Assembly (NCBI RefSeq): GCF_033473495.1
Contig: NC_088935.1
Coordinates: 1,550,001-1,614,000 of the forward strand
Direction: 5' to 3'
From: Cercospora beticola
Lineage: Eukaryota > Ascomycota > Dothideomycetes > Mycosphaerellales > Mycosphaerellaceae
Length of the DNA stretch: 64,000 nucleotides
Part shown: positions 39,794-51,942 of the stretch, one piece after another
How positions within the stretch are numbered: the first letter of the stretch is position 1
Layout: each line of letters begins with the position of its first letter
Translations under genes and position numbers: made by a program
Notes under the pieces: generated by a model
What the model saw: only the letters and a program-made list of their open reading frames with translations
Databases searched by the model: none
What the model was told of the DNA's origin: nothing

Positions 39794-41917
39794 TCAGTCC
39801 ACAAGACTGCTGATGCTCATGCGATTGATCGGCCTTTCGGGCTTCCCACACTGCTCGTGCAAATGCACTGGGCTCGGATTCATCCTAGGATCTTGTGGTG
39901 AAACAGGATTCATGGGCTCCGAGGATGCGTTGCTCACTTGGCGAAGCTTGCTGGGACTCTGATGGACATTCGCCTCCTTGGATGTTTGTTCTGCATCAGC
40001 TGCCGTCTTGCTCACACCCAATGTCGACTTCAACGTGTTCTTGGGAGATGGTTGACGTTTCGACCTGCCTTTCGGTCCTTTCAGCCCAGCTTTCTTCGGT
40101 TTCACAACCGGCTTCGCCGCCCTCGGTTCTGGCTGCGCTGCCGGGAAATATTTGACGTTAGACTGCTTCTTGGTCTTTGCGACCACCGGTTTCTTGACGC
40201 CTTTCGCGCCTTGCGGCTTTTTCGCGGGTTGAGTGAGATTTGGGAAGTTGATTGCCTTCGCTATGGCCTTCTTCCCTGGCGAGCCTCGCGATGATTTTGT
40301 TGGCGTTAGAAGCCCACTGTCGATTGGTGTGTCCGCCTGATCCGTCATAACAGTGATATTGTCCTCCGTTTGTGAATCGCCCTCGATGCTTTGGACAACT
40401 GGAAGTCGTGGCATCGGCATTGGGCTCCAGTCAACAGGACCACGTTCCAAAGGCTTCTGTGGAGTCATCTCGCCAATTGCAGGAGGCTTGAAACTGTTGT
40501 TTCTATGCAAAGCAGAAGGTCGGGCCAGTTTCGGAGCGAATTTTGCGTTGTTCCTTGGTGGCAGTTGCACGCGCATTCTCTTAGCAGCCGTCTTCTTGGC
40601 CTCGTTCTCGCTGACCTCCGAATACTCCTCAGAGATGGCCGGCTCGTCCCACTTGCGCATGGCTGCGTGTCGAGCCACTTTGTCACAAGGGCCTTGCACG
40701 ATGATGTCCCAACAGTCCTCAAGATCCTTGGAGATCGGTGGCGGGTCGCTGTTGATCCAGATCGCGACGCCGCCTCTTCTGTCTCGCACAGTAGCGCACA
40801 TTTCGCGCACAATTCTTCGTACGCCGGGGACCTTCAGTGTCGTGCCAACCACAATAACCGCATCAGGTCGTTTCCGCAAATCGTCCTTTGTGACCGCTCC
40901 AATCGCCTCATCGTCCGGATTGTGCTCGTTGTACAGGACCATTCTCGGACGCATTCTGCCAATGCCGTGACTGCGCTTTCCCTCCACGCCCACCCTGATG
41001 TCGTTGACTTCTACACACCGCGGGCACGTTGGCGGGACAGGTCCATCGAACAAGCTTGGATCAAGGTCTGCCAAGTCGTGACATTTCGAGCACACCATTT
41101 TGTCGAGTCCGCCGTGCACTTGGACAGTGCGCGGCCATTTACCATCAGGGCCCTTCGCCAAAGGTATGGACGTCTTTAATGGCTCGAGTCCAGTGTCGAT
41201 GCCGTCGACATTTTGTGAGTACAATCGAAGCAATCGATCTTCCTGAGCAATGGTTGCGAGCATGTTGTGAAATGCTGTAGGCTTGGCATCCTTGGTCAGA
41301 CGCGACATGGTGTTGACCATGTCATGAAAGGACGAGGTCGACACGTCGTCTTTGTACACGGACGCGTCGAAAAGGTCTTTTCCAGAGCCTTTGAGGTTGT
41401 ACTCTTCCTTGAGGCTGCGGAAGAGGCCTTGCGAGGAACGAAAATCCGGGACTGCGCGTTGTTGTTAGCAAAGGACGCGTCAATTGCGCTGCCGCACTGA
41501 GGTATACGCACTGCCTGCTGATACTGAGATGCCTGCGCCTGCAATGACCACAATCTTCTGGCGCCGATGGAGGACATTGACGAGGCGGTCGAGTTGATGT
41601 TGTTGGTCGGGACGCACTGTACTGCCGCGCAAGTCCAAGTGCTCGGTCGAACGCTCTGTTTTCTCTGATATCCTTCTGCGCTTTGCTGGTGGAGGGCCGT
41701 CTTTATCGGAAGACATGCCGCCATCTGGCGCAGGCGAACCGCTCTGCGAGGTTTGTTGACTGGCGGGGGGTGAGGGATATGGGGCGCGCGCCATGATGTC
41801 GGCGGACGGCGGCGACGGGCTCCGCGAGAGTTCCGAGAGAGGCGATGAGGAGCGGGACGAGGGAGGCGCACTGCTGAGGGGGGAGGAGGGACCCGGGTCG
41901 CTCAAGGACGCGGCCAT
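39794..41917 (-). CDS. HST4: Hst4-class sirtuin, NAD-dependent histone deacetylase
   Basis: Two exons, 41917-41512 and 41451-39794, give 687 residues. Hst3/Hst4 sirtuins remove acetyl from histone H3 Lys56 after S phase. The splice junction rebuilds the NAD-binding motif GAGISVSAGIPDFRSSQGLF (from residue 127). The catalytic His is His248 in QVHGGLDKM. Zinc ligands are Cys256, Cys259, Cys278 and Cys281. SQNVDGID, GRMRPRMVLYNEHNPDDEA and VGTTLKVPGV mark the Hst3/Hst4 subgroup rather than Sir2 or Hst2. The N-terminal ~120 residues are Ser/Pro-rich, and the C-terminal ~270 residues form a basic, Lys/Pro-rich disordered tail. Other in-frame sequence upstream of ATG 41917 is unlikely to be coding. 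It sits 9.5 kb from SRS2 and close to MUS7. Confidence 0.94.
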
Positions 41918-42571
41918 GGTGAAGGTGTAGGGGCAGTCGGCGGGTAGGCGCAGTCGGTATGATGCGATGTGCAGAAGCAATGCGCCCGGCGCGAACAGGG
42001 GATGGAATGCACCAGCTACTGCGACAATCGCATCGTAAGGATGTCGCGCGATATTCTCGAGTCCAGTGAGCAAGGTCCGGCACGCGATTGCTGACGTTGG
42101 GCGAGGCACGCGTGAGAGTCGTGAAGAAGGCTGGTTGGAACGGTAGAACGACGTTAGTCGAGTTGTAGCCGGACGTGCTGGACACGGGAACTGCCGATTG
42201 TTATGATTGTAAACAAGAGGCCGACCACGTCTTCTACAAGGACAACACTGTGCTGCAGCAATGCGACAATGACTCTGCGGGCTTCCTGATGACAATACTG
42301 GTCGATCCAATTGTCTCGTAGCAGGCTCTATTCACCGTGGCAGGAGTGACGATACTGCTTTCCTGAGAATACTGTTCTTGGCGCGTAGCACAGATCCGGC
42401 GAGGTTTCAGCCTTGCGGCCATCCGGACACTCCAGCCGGGTGTCAAGCTTGACCATTTCGTAACTCCGCGCAGACCATTGTCCAGAGTCTTCATTTTCCA
42501 GTAGTACAAGACATCTCAAGGCCATCATCAACAGCCCCGATTGAGCTGGCTTCAGCCTCGTACTCGCAGCC
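41918..42571. other. Divergent intergenic region between HST4 and MED16
   Basis: Shared promoter region of 654 bp. No TATA box or RNA gene seen; open frames here are extensions or chance. Confidence 0.4.
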
Positions 42572-45411
42572 ATGGATGTGCCCAGCATGGACGACTCCGG
42601 AGCCATACCAGACGCATCCATGATGGACACCAATATGGACGATTTATTTGGCGATGCAGCGAATGATCTCGTAGCAGCGATGCCTGCGACACCATTGCCA
42701 GCACCTTTGTTCTTGCGGGTGGCAGAAATGCAGAGCCGTGGTTGCTGCACGTGAGTCAGTTGACCCCAGCAGCACGCTTCGTTGCGGTGCGGTGTTAACA
42801 ACATGGTAGAAAGCTGGCTTGGTCAAATACCGGAAGCATAGCCCAAGTCACTCCTGATGGCTCTCATATCGCCTTTCGTGCCATGGTCCGGCATCGAAAG
42901 ACTGGTGCCTGGACCATCAGCGAGCCCTCTAAGCACACCATCGAAGCCCCGTCGGGTCGTAAATTCGTCCACGTTGAGTTCAATGGGCTCGGTATAGAGC
43001 TTGCAGTCATTGACAGTGCCGGTGTCGTGCACATGCACACGCTGACTGGCGCGTTGAGCAAGATGATGCCGGCTGCCGGAGGTGAATTATCACGGAAGGG
43101 TGCAGCTCATGAGCTGAATGTGGTGGTTGGCCTGCATTGGCTGCCATTATTTCCAGCTGAGTTCAAAGTGAGCGGACGTGCGGAATTGAGAAATTCACTG
43201 AAAGACGACTAACTGGGATTCCAGGGACCGTACCTTGATGTGGCTCATAAGCACGGCGACAAGTGGGAAGCGCAAATAAAGCATCGAGACCAGAATGCTC
43301 TGAAACCCCGTCATCCGGCTGAAGGCCGACAAGCGTTGCTACATATCAGTCGCTCAACTGAGCTCACTCTTCTCTTTCAGAATGAAGGCAGTGGGTGGCA
43401 GTCCACGAGCGTGGTGCTTCACACGGCAAGGTCAAGCGACGACTACATCTCACATGCCGCTCTAGGTGAAGACGGCGCAGACCTGCTGGCTGTGACATAC
43501 GATCATAGCTCACAACTACGACTGTATCGGATCACAATTCATTGGAACGCAAGTCAGCTCAGTCGAGGGAATCAGCAATACACCCAAGTGGCGCCGAAAC
43601 TGGATGTGCACCACCTGACAACAGTCGAGAAGGTTCGCGCTCAGCAAGTCGATGTTGCAAAGTTATCTCGTCTCGATATTATACCTGCAGTCCCTGAAGC
43701 TGCCCAACAGGCACCTACCCTACCGACTGTTCAGGCTATCTTCACACACGCCGTGCTTCCCCTAGACGGCTCACAGAATCAAGACTGCAGCAGCACAATC
43801 TCGCGATGGACAGTAGAGTCATATACACCTACTCTACATGAAAGCTTTAAGAAGCTCAAGCCAGGCGCTGCTGCAAAGGCTCATCACGTACTGAACCAGG
43901 CAACAGTTCTTAGACGGCAGGCTGATGTCACGATCAATAAGATGGTTTTGGCCTTTGCCTCGCAGGCATTCGACACAATCCATGTGTTTGCGGCCAGCGA
44001 CGGCAGTGTCGACTTCAGAGATCGCGTGACCATGACCGGATTGGGATCTTTTGGCAGTACAGAGACAGTGGCCAATGCTTCACAAACGGGATTCTACCAT
44101 ATGCCTGGCGAACAGAACCTCAATGTTGCCATCTCCCCTGATGGTAGTGCTCTAGCTTTGCAGCGTCCGGACAAGACTATCGTGACGCAAAACATGACGT
44201 TTACACACGGATGGCAGGTCGCAGACGATAGTCTCGGTGGCGACAATAAGGCGTACATTGAAGCGGCGACAGTGTGCCTCGCAAGGCAGTATGCATTCCT
44301 GTGCTTCAACAACATTTCCACGGACGAAGTACTCGCCCTCTTGCCTAATAACGCCGAGTTTGAACTCCGGTCGATGGTCATCAAGATGATTCTAAAGATG
44401 CTACAAAGGACGCCGGACATATCCTGCCAAGAGAATAACAGGCAACAAATGATCGTACTCAAAGAGCCGTTCGTGCCACGCTGTCTTAGTGCGCAGATGG
44501 CGCTCGGCACCAACGCAGTTACTGGTGAACGCAATTTTTCGGCCCAGTATGCATTTGCCATGCTCAGCCTTCGACTAGCTGGCACAGCCTGCGCTCAAAC
44601 ACTCAGTCGGCAGGATATGAAAACCATCCCAGCAGATGCAGTGCACTCTCTTCGAGGACTTGTGAAGTGGAGTGTGGACCTCATGGTCTACATCGTCAAT
44701 ACGCTCGTTGAGACGAAGCGTAGTCTGAACGCAGACCTCGCTCCAAGACAGGCCTTCTCTAATCTCATAAGCTCTTCAGGAAGCGTGGCGCTGCATCTCC
44801 TTTTGTGCAGCTATTCACGGGTGATGTTACGCTTTCAGACGATGTGGGTGATCAAGTTCACACACGCAGCACAGCTTGTTCTCCCTCGCGCTCGATCGGT
44901 TCAGGAACAACAAGAGCTCAGCGCGACCCTTCAGCGAGTGAAAGACATGCCATTCGAACTCCGGCACTTCGAACAGATGATGTCAGAACTCGATACGGCT
45001 ATTCGAGGCGCCTACAGCCAATCTTCAATTTCTGCGGAAAAGCGCAGCGAAGTGGAGACGAATATGGTTGTCGATGGCGCCATTCCTGCAGAGTTGGAGA
45101 ATCCGATTAACAGTCTGCTGGAAAGCATGCTGCCGAAATTGAGTGACAATGTCAACCTGACTGACCTCATGCTTTGGGACACTCGAGGAATTGGGCTCCG
45201 AAATTGTCGGCAAGCAGAAGATGGGAAGACGTATGATGTGATCAGAAAGATTCCCATGCAAAGCGATATGCAGAGAAGGGTTTGCAGAAGATGCGGCTCT
45301 GAGATGGAAGACATCAGTCCCGAGCGGCTGAGAAGCGAAATGATGAACCTGGCGTGGTTCGCACATCTCCAAAGACATTGCTTGTGTATGAACTATTGGT
45401 TACTGGCGTGA
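42572..45411 (+). CDS. MED16: Mediator complex subunit 16 (Med16/Sin4)
   Basis: Three exons, 42572-42750, 42810-43167 and 43225-45411, give 907 residues. Med16 is a tail-module subunit of Mediator that links gene-specific activators to RNA polymerase II. The acidic start MDVPSMDDSGAIPDASMMDT is followed by a region that reads like WD40/beta-propeller repeats (LAWSNTGSIAQVTPDGSHIA, later LNVAISPDGSALALQRPDKT), then a helical C-terminal half. The very end has a Cys cluster (RVCRRCGSEMEDI and HLQRHCLCMNYW) matching the conserved Med16 C-terminus. Both introns (59 and 57 nt) are bounded by GTGAGT or GTGAGC and AG, and each contains a stop or frame break. Diverges from HST4. Confidence 0.88.
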
Positions 45412-46127
45412 GTACGGCGAGAAGCGAGAGCACTGTCTCGTGCATAGAGGTCAAGTTAGCCGTACACCAGCGGAGTGGCTCTAATAGACCAGGTATCTGC
45501 ACAAATGCAGCCATCGTATCGAAGCGATCCGTTCCACGCAGCATTCCACGGAGTCTACTCCTGATCATGCGCTCCACAAGCTCGAGCAGGGAAGCTCCCA
45601 CCTCTTCCCACGAGAGCTTCGAGCCTCCTCCGTTGCATCCAGCCAACCAGGCGCGTCGAACTCCGCACCAAGTTCAAGGATTCGGATCCCATCATCGATA
45701 AAGATTCGTGCTAATCTGCCGCACAGCATTTTGGCGCGCAGTTTGTACTCGTTACCAACATCTAGGTAGGTAGAGGGTGTGACCACAGTGCTATGCATAC
45801 TCTACCCCGCTGATAGACCTGTTTCACCGCATTCGCCAATTCAGACTCTGAGTCGTGCAGGTGCGATTGCGTGACGATGAGAAGGTCATGCTGTTACGGC
45901 CTGCATATGGAAGGAAGGAAGAGACATATCATCACATGCTGAAACTGCTGGTCAAGAACTGATTGTATTCGAGTTCAAGCTTCGAGAGGTATCGACTGAT
46001 TTCACTCTGTGCTGTGAGCAAACGAAGCAATCTACAAAAGCATTCAAGGATTCGTCCTCGCGGTGACAGTCTCGTGTGGCTGATCAAGAAGAAGACAGAA
46101 CAAGCAGCAAAACAAGTCCATAGTGTG
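45412..46127. other. Intergenic region between MED16 and the tetraspanin-like gene
   Basis: No gene supported. On the minus strand two overlapping open frames (45314-45646 and 45565-45798) have fairly natural composition but no recognisable domain, and they overlap the end of MED16. Confidence 0.4.
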
Positions 46128-47184
46128 ATGGCGCGTTTCACGCCCCGCCAAATCATAACAACCCTAAGCGTCTTCGTAAGTCGAGAAACAAAACACAAGC
46201 CACTCTCAAAACCCCCATCACTAACATCAAAACCCCCAACCCAGTACCTCCTCCTCCTCACCATCCTCGCCGGCTACGCGCTCCACCGCAACAACACCCT
46301 CTCCCTCCCCATCCCCAACGTCCAAGCAGCTCTGACCCTCGCCCTCCCACCTTTGGCCGGAATCGTCCTCGAAACTCTCATATCCTTCCAATCCTCCCTC
46401 GCCCTCAAAACCGATCTCCTCCCCGCCTCCACCACCTCCAAAAATCTTCCCTACACCAAAACCTTCCAAACCCTCACCGCCCTCTTCCTCATCTACGAAA
46501 CCGTCCTCGCCACTTTATCCGGAACCCATATCGCCCCCATCGGAGGCCTCTGGTGTCCGCTTCATGATCGCTGGCAAAGTTTGTATAAGAACAAAGATGG
46601 AAGGCATATTCGAGCGATTCAAGATGCGTTGGAATGTTGTGGGTTCGCGAGTATGAAGGATATGGCGTGGCCGTTTCCTGGGCAAGGAAGAAATGGAGGC
46701 GGGGGAGCAGAGATGTGTAGTGTGAGATTTGAGGAGAGGACGAGGGCTTGTTTGGAGCCTTGGAGAAGTGAGGAGAGGAAAGTGGCTGTTATGTTGTTGG
46801 TTGTGCCTGTGGGGGTGTTTTTGTGGAAGGTATGTTATTTCTTCTCTCTTCGTTGTTTTTGTCTCTGATTTGTGGACGTTGGAGAAGAGGTGCTAACATT
46901 TCCTCCAGCTTGCTCTGTTCTTTGCTGCTGCTTCGGAGTCGACATGGTTGCCTTCTGGAATTCGATTACCGAGTGAGAATTCGAGAGGCTCGAATCTTCC
47001 GCGACCTGCGATTATGTATCGGGATATCGAACAGCAGGGTGACGATGATAGCCTGCGGGAGGAAGTAAGCAGGTTGAACAAAGATTCGACCCTCGCGACG
47101 CATGTTGAGAATGGACGAAGAGGTCCGCGGGTTGTCGCTTCGCCATTGATACAGGAGCAAGAGAACGGTTGGAGGAGTGACTGA
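46128..47184 (+). CDS. Tetraspanin-like membrane protein
   Basis: Three exons, 46128-46175, 46245-46829 and 46909-47184, give 302 residues. Four hydrophobic segments are predicted: one spanning the first junction (IITTLSVFYLLLLTILAGYA), NVQAALTLALPPLAGIVLET, TFQTLTALFLIYETVLATLS and, across the second junction, VAVMLLVVPVGVFLWKLALF. The large loop between segments 3 and 4 has the tetraspanin signature CCGF plus two further cysteines (EMCSV and RACLEP). The C-terminal ~80 residues are cytosolic and charged. Fungal tetraspanins organise membrane domains, and one class is needed for host penetration by plant pathogens; this one looks most like the Tsp3 type, which is a tentative placement. Confidence 0.8.
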
Positions 47185-47724
47185 TCTGTTCTGGAATGAC
47201 GTGCCGACTTGAGCGAGATGCGAGTTTTCGATCTGTTGCAGGCTACAACTCCTGCAGGTATTGTTTATACTGCTTGCTCTTTTAGCTCGGCGTCTGGGAT
47301 TTTGTCATATACTGAGTTCACTGTTGCCAATAAAGCGAGTATCGTCTTCTTTCACTGTTCAATTATTTCCCTTTTCCGTTCCGAGTATTACCCAGGGGCT
47401 TTTCGGAACTTCCGTTTAGTTCGCACTCATGTCGCCAAGTTAGCACAATCGCGGCCAGGATGCCGTGACAGCAACTGGTGGGAATTCAACATGACCTAAG
47501 AAAGAATGCGCTTATGAATATTGGTTGAACGTATTGTATTGCATTAGATTAAGGCATATGTATATGGGGTATCATTTCCTTCGCTGCGTCCAATCATTAT
47601 AGTAGTACACGATCATTAAGCCCATCCTGGAGGGTTGGGTTCCGCTGCGGTCGAATATTCTATGACCTGTGATATGGCAACTAGCCAGCGAGCGTGTGAT
47701 GCGTCATCAAATTGCAGGAACTTC
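47185..47724. other. Intergenic region between two converging membrane-protein genes
   Basis: AT-richer than its surroundings, probably the two 3' UTRs. Nothing else seen. Confidence 0.4.
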
Positions 47725-48631
47725 CTAGTAGTTGGTGGCGGTGCCAGTCGTGCCATATGGGTTGCTCACACCAGTGCCAGTTGGTTGCGTGTAGTAGCCA
47801 GAGTGGGATGTGGCTGGCTGTGGGGCATAAGTGGTGTTATCGACCTTGTCGTGCAGAGCGGCATTGTTGCCCACCGTGGTTCCAGTCTCGTAGCTAGCGC
47901 GGTTGTTTGGGTTGGCAGGGACTGCGAGTCCACCAGCGCCGCCGGCCATCTCAGCGTCGCGAGTGGCGTTCTTTGGCTTGCGCTGCCAGAACTTCCTCTT
48001 GCCGAAGCCTGAAGTGTAGTTGTTGGATGGGCTGGGTCCATAACGCTTCTCCTTCTTGTGGTGGCGGACCAAGACGGTCTGCATGGCTGCGGTGACCAAG
48101 AAGAGGAATGCGCCAATGACGGCGACAGCGAAGCAAGCCTTCTGCAGACGGCAGGCGGTGCGCTGGCTGACTTGGTACGTGACCTCGCCTCCGAAACCAT
48201 CAGAAGTGCTCAGTACTGGGAAGGTGCCAAGCGGAGTGGTGACAATGCCGGTGCAGGAGTCCGTAGCATATCTGGTCAAGACAGCGATGGCGATCATGCC
48301 ACCGACGAAAGCGATATCAAGGACCTGCGCGACCGTTAGATGGAATTGGAGGGCGCGACGCGACGCGGGTGAAGCTTACAATCGCGACGAATGCGAAGAA
48401 TGAAATGCCGCCTAGACAGCAAGTGAAGACGACAGCGCAGATGGTGTACAGGACGGCAGCGCCCGAAATGCCTTCGACGGCCTTGACCCATGTGAAGATT
48501 GTGCCATTGCGGTCGGCGATGGTCGCGAGGAAGTAGCTGAAGATGCCGAGGATGACTGCTGCGCAGGCAAATGCGAGGGCGTAGAGGAAGGTCTGGAAGA
48601 ACCTGAGGAAGCCTCCTTTGACGAGACCCAT
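47725..48631 (-). CDS. MARVEL-domain-like four-pass membrane protein
   Basis: Two exons, 48631-48380 and 48324-47725, give 283 residues. Segments RFFQTFLYALAFACAAVILG, EGISGAAVLYTICAVVFTCC, the junction-spanning ISFFAFVAIVLDIAFVGGMI, and ACFAVAVIGAFLFLVTAAMQ form four membrane helices with the MARVEL layout. Two cysteines lie in the last loop (DSCTGIV and RTACRLQKACF). The ~100-residue C-terminal tail is cytosolic, starting with a basic patch and continuing rich in Asn, Gly, Thr and Tyr. MARVEL proteins such as Nce102 act in membrane apposition and eisosome-like domains; the exact role here is unknown. The 55-nt intron is phase 0 with GTAAGC and CAG ends. Confidence 0.82.
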
Positions 48632-49641
48632 GATGGCGGTGGTCGCTGGCTAGTGCTGATGCTGGGTATGCTGTACGGACGTTGCAAGAAGCTGGCAAGG
48701 GTGCTCGAATGCGGGAAGTGCTGGGCTGGGCGGACTGGGAGGATTAAATGTAGGTGCTTGTGGTGATGTGCCGTGCAGATCCTTGAGCCACGCGACGTCA
48801 CCGTTTGAGACAGCACTGTGGCGCACAGTCTAGCCCAGACCAGAAATTGCCCGGGTTGAACTTGTTTTGGAGGCGTGAAAAGACAGCTGATTCGCTGCCT
48901 CTCGTCATTTTCCACCTCGATCCTGGAGATCCTCCTGGCTGGTGTTCGGATCTGGTGAGGCAGCCACAAAGTCTAAGCGCGCTGAGCCACGCCCACCTGC
49001 AGCTGCCAGCAGGAAAGCGCAACTCCTTGCAAAAAGTGTTCCTGGCTGCAGATGACGTTGCAGTCCCCACGACATCACCTTCTCGTCAGTGACGACGCGT
49101 CCACATGAAGAGCTGGCATCATGCATGCACCGGCGAGCAGATCAATGGCTGATGACCTCGACGCGCTCCACCGAGCAGGTAGCATCCGATGATGGAAACC
49201 TTCCGCTCGACCACGGCACGACCTCACCTTCGATTCATTCAATTTCCAAGGCACAGAGCGCCTGTGCCCGTCACTCGGCCTAACGCGATCACGTTGCCTT
49301 GCAATTGGAGCGGCGCGTGTGTTGGCAGTTCACAGTCTGAACTATAGGAGATTGCGCCGCACGGACTCTGCTACTTTCCACCAACGCTGTGGCATTCCGC
49401 ATCACGATTGCTCTTGCCAACTTCACCTCTACAGTACTGGAGTATACAGATATACTGTGCAGAATACAAGACTGAGTATGGAGATGCTTCAATGCTACAT
49501 AACTTCGGCCATCACTCGACCGAGGGCAGCTGCAAATGTGAATTCCGACCTTGATGGCATTATCTCATGTCGTGATCCGACTTCCCCCCGACTTCCCGTT
49601 TCAAACATATCTACCAAGCAGCACCCCAATGGCACACTCTC
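48632..49641. other. Intergenic region of about 1 kb upstream of the MARVEL-like gene
   Basis: Promoter of the MARVEL-like gene and 3' flank of the butanediol-dehydrogenase-like gene. Many short open frames on both strands, none with motifs. Confidence 0.4.
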
Positions 49642-50961
49642 TCAGATCTCTCCGCTACCCTTCACCAACACCTTCACCTGCCGCTCTTTGTCGTTGATCA
49701 GAGTCATAAATCCTTCTTCGAGAACCTCATTCAACTCTATCCGCTTCGTAATCATCTTCTTTGCATTGTCCAGTCGACCATCTGACAATGCATCAATCAC
49801 AGCTTGGAAATCTGCTTTGACGTAGGTCGCGACTCCCAAATATTTCCGCTCCTTGAATACTAGGTCGTTAGGAAAGAGCGAACATCGTTTCTCCCAAATG
49901 GCAATGTTGACGTGCGTGCCTCGTGCTTTCAACGAGTTCACTGCCTGATCAAGACCTGCTTGAACACCTGCGGCATCGAAGGTGACATCCACGCCACGAT
50001 TATTTGTCAATTTGAGACATTCAGCCACGATGTCGTCCTTTGTTCGAATCGGTCAGCTCGGAGCTCGGCGCGCAGTATACATTAAATGACAACATACCTT
50101 TGTGGGATCCAAGACGACATGAGCACCGAAATCCTTGGCGAACTGTTTGCGCATACCAGAGACTTCTGAAACAATGATTTGCGCGCAGCCCCGCGCTCTG
50201 AGTGCTTGGATCACGGCCAGTCCGATCGGGCCTCCTCCTAGAATCAGGCATGAGTCGGTCCGCTTGAATGGCGATGACTCCACGGCATGCCAGCCCACGG
50301 CTAACGGCTCGACCAGAGCTGTGAAAGACGTCAGTCGGTTTTGAGAAGCCCCAATGCACGGCACTTACCAGCAACATCTAGTCCGACGTTGTCAGGGCAG
50401 TTGTACAACGTGTACTCGGGTACGACGATGTGCTCGGACAGACCACCTCCCCATCCACTGAGCCCAATGAAGCCGTTCTTCCAGCAGCAATTGACAAGGC
50501 CCTCTGCACATGCTCCACAATCGCCGTCGAAAATGATTGGCGCCACTACTACTCTGCTACCAACCTTGAACCTGTCGGAAACGCCTTCGCCGACTTCTTC
50601 GATGACACCCGCAAACTCGTGGCCAAATGTCAATGGTACCGTCTCTCCAGTAATGGGATGTGGTTTATCCTCTGGACAGAGATTAGGGCCACCTAGGTAT
50701 TCATGCAAATCGCTTCCACAAATGCCACTATAACACGACTCAGTCTCGCTTCAAACAGGATTGGAGTTGCACAACCTACCACCACGCTGGTTTGACTTTG
50801 ACCTGACCTGGACCGCAGACGGGTTCCGGGATATCTTCGAATCGCAGGTCTTCTTTGGCATAAAATCGTACAGCCTTCATCGTCTTGCCGCTTTCGGCTG
50901 CAGGCTTGTTCTCGGTAGCATGGTCGAGGGAGCTATCTTGAATCGTAGCGTGTTGTGACAT
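49642..50961 (-). CDS. Zinc-dependent medium-chain dehydrogenase, (R,R)-butanediol dehydrogenase-like
   Basis: Four exons, 50961-50780, 50727-50369, 50318-50098 and 50037-49642, give 385 residues. The first junction rebuilds the zinc-site motif AWCGICGSDLHEYLGGPNLC. GHEFAGVIEEVGEGV supplies the catalytic-zinc His/Glu, and the structural-zinc loop has the Cys-rich sequence DCGACAEGLVNCCWKNGFIG. The Rossmann site is CLILGGGPIGLAVIQALRA. This pattern is that of the yeast Bdh1 / (R,R)-butanediol and polyol dehydrogenase subgroup, which uses NAD(H) on acetoin/2,3-butanediol or sugar alcohols; the true substrate cannot be told. A TTG 12 bp upstream of ATG 50961 is not used. It diverges from the next dehydrogenase. 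Confidence 0.9.
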
Positions 50962-51942
50962 ACTGATGATCAATCTATAACCGGTGAGGTAGGTTCAGAC
51001 TAGGGAAGGATGAATTGAGATGGGGAGCAGAAGAAGAAAGGACAGGTTTGCCAACACTGGTCTTCCTACTGACCGGCCATCACAGCGAGCAAGAAGCACA
51101 TACACACGCCGGATTGCCGTTTCCGGACTCTCCGCGAAGCCTCGTGTCCTTTTGGAAGCTTATTCGAGCCGCGACACCACGTGTGGAGGGGTAAGAGAGG
51201 GGAGACGGCACGGACGGTGTACCGACGTGGTGCGACATGTCGAAGGATCACCGCATACAGCAAGACGACGGGCGCTCACGAGTGATCAGAAGCGTCGCAC
51301 GCGAAGGCTGTGCAGGGCGAACGTGAGATGATGGTATGGGATGAGGACGAGAGATGTCTGACAACGGATATCCCGGCGGCAACGACGGAGTGAGACACAC
51401 AGATGGCGCTTGCCCTGTAGGGCAGCGAAACGCGAGGCTGGAGCACCTGACAAGTGGACGAAGTCTTGGGCCTGCTGCTGCGACTCATCAACATTCTGCC
51501 TGTGGAGAGATGCTGAGATTTGGGGGAGCGCGGTGTGGAGCTGGTCCCGCCGGGCACAGTTGACCCGAGCCGCTGAGGCTCGAATCTCACTGATGAAGAA
51601 GGCGTAGATCGCACGCAACACTGTAGCGTAAGGCTGACTGCGTCCCCGGCAAGTCTTCAGGAGGAATCTGGTCGCTGGAATATCGTAGATGGCGGCTCTA
51701 AAAGCAGTCTGAGGGCCATGCTATTTGGAAGGGCCTCCAACAATTGGGGGCATCACGATGAGCCAGCCCACCTATCTTTGACGATTGATGAGGTCACTTG
51801 GCGGCAGCTGCACCTCTGCTCAATTTTTCCCGCGGACGCGCTGTCTTATAGCCGCGTGCCTGCCAATTGCAGAGTTGAAAGAGTAACCTCTTGACTTTCT
51901 CAATTTGACACAGGAAACAAACATCCCAACACAACCGCCAAT
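50962..51942. other. Divergent promoter region between two alcohol dehydrogenase genes
   Basis: About 1 kb shared by the butanediol-dehydrogenase-like and ADH6-like genes. Two AGGGG pentamers lie 6 bp apart at 51187-51191 and 51198-51202 and could be stress-response (STRE) elements. Open frames here have no motifs. Confidence 0.4.

Noticed and set aside
40140..40200. PIP-like sequence QSNVKYF in the Hst4 tail
   Set aside because: Aromatic residues fall one position too early for the PCNA-binding consensus, so it is not a PIP-box.
45314..45798. Two overlapping minus-strand open frames at the end of MED16
   Set aside because: Composition is passable, but they are in different frames, overlap MED16 coding sequence and show no domain; I could not build a sensible spliced gene.
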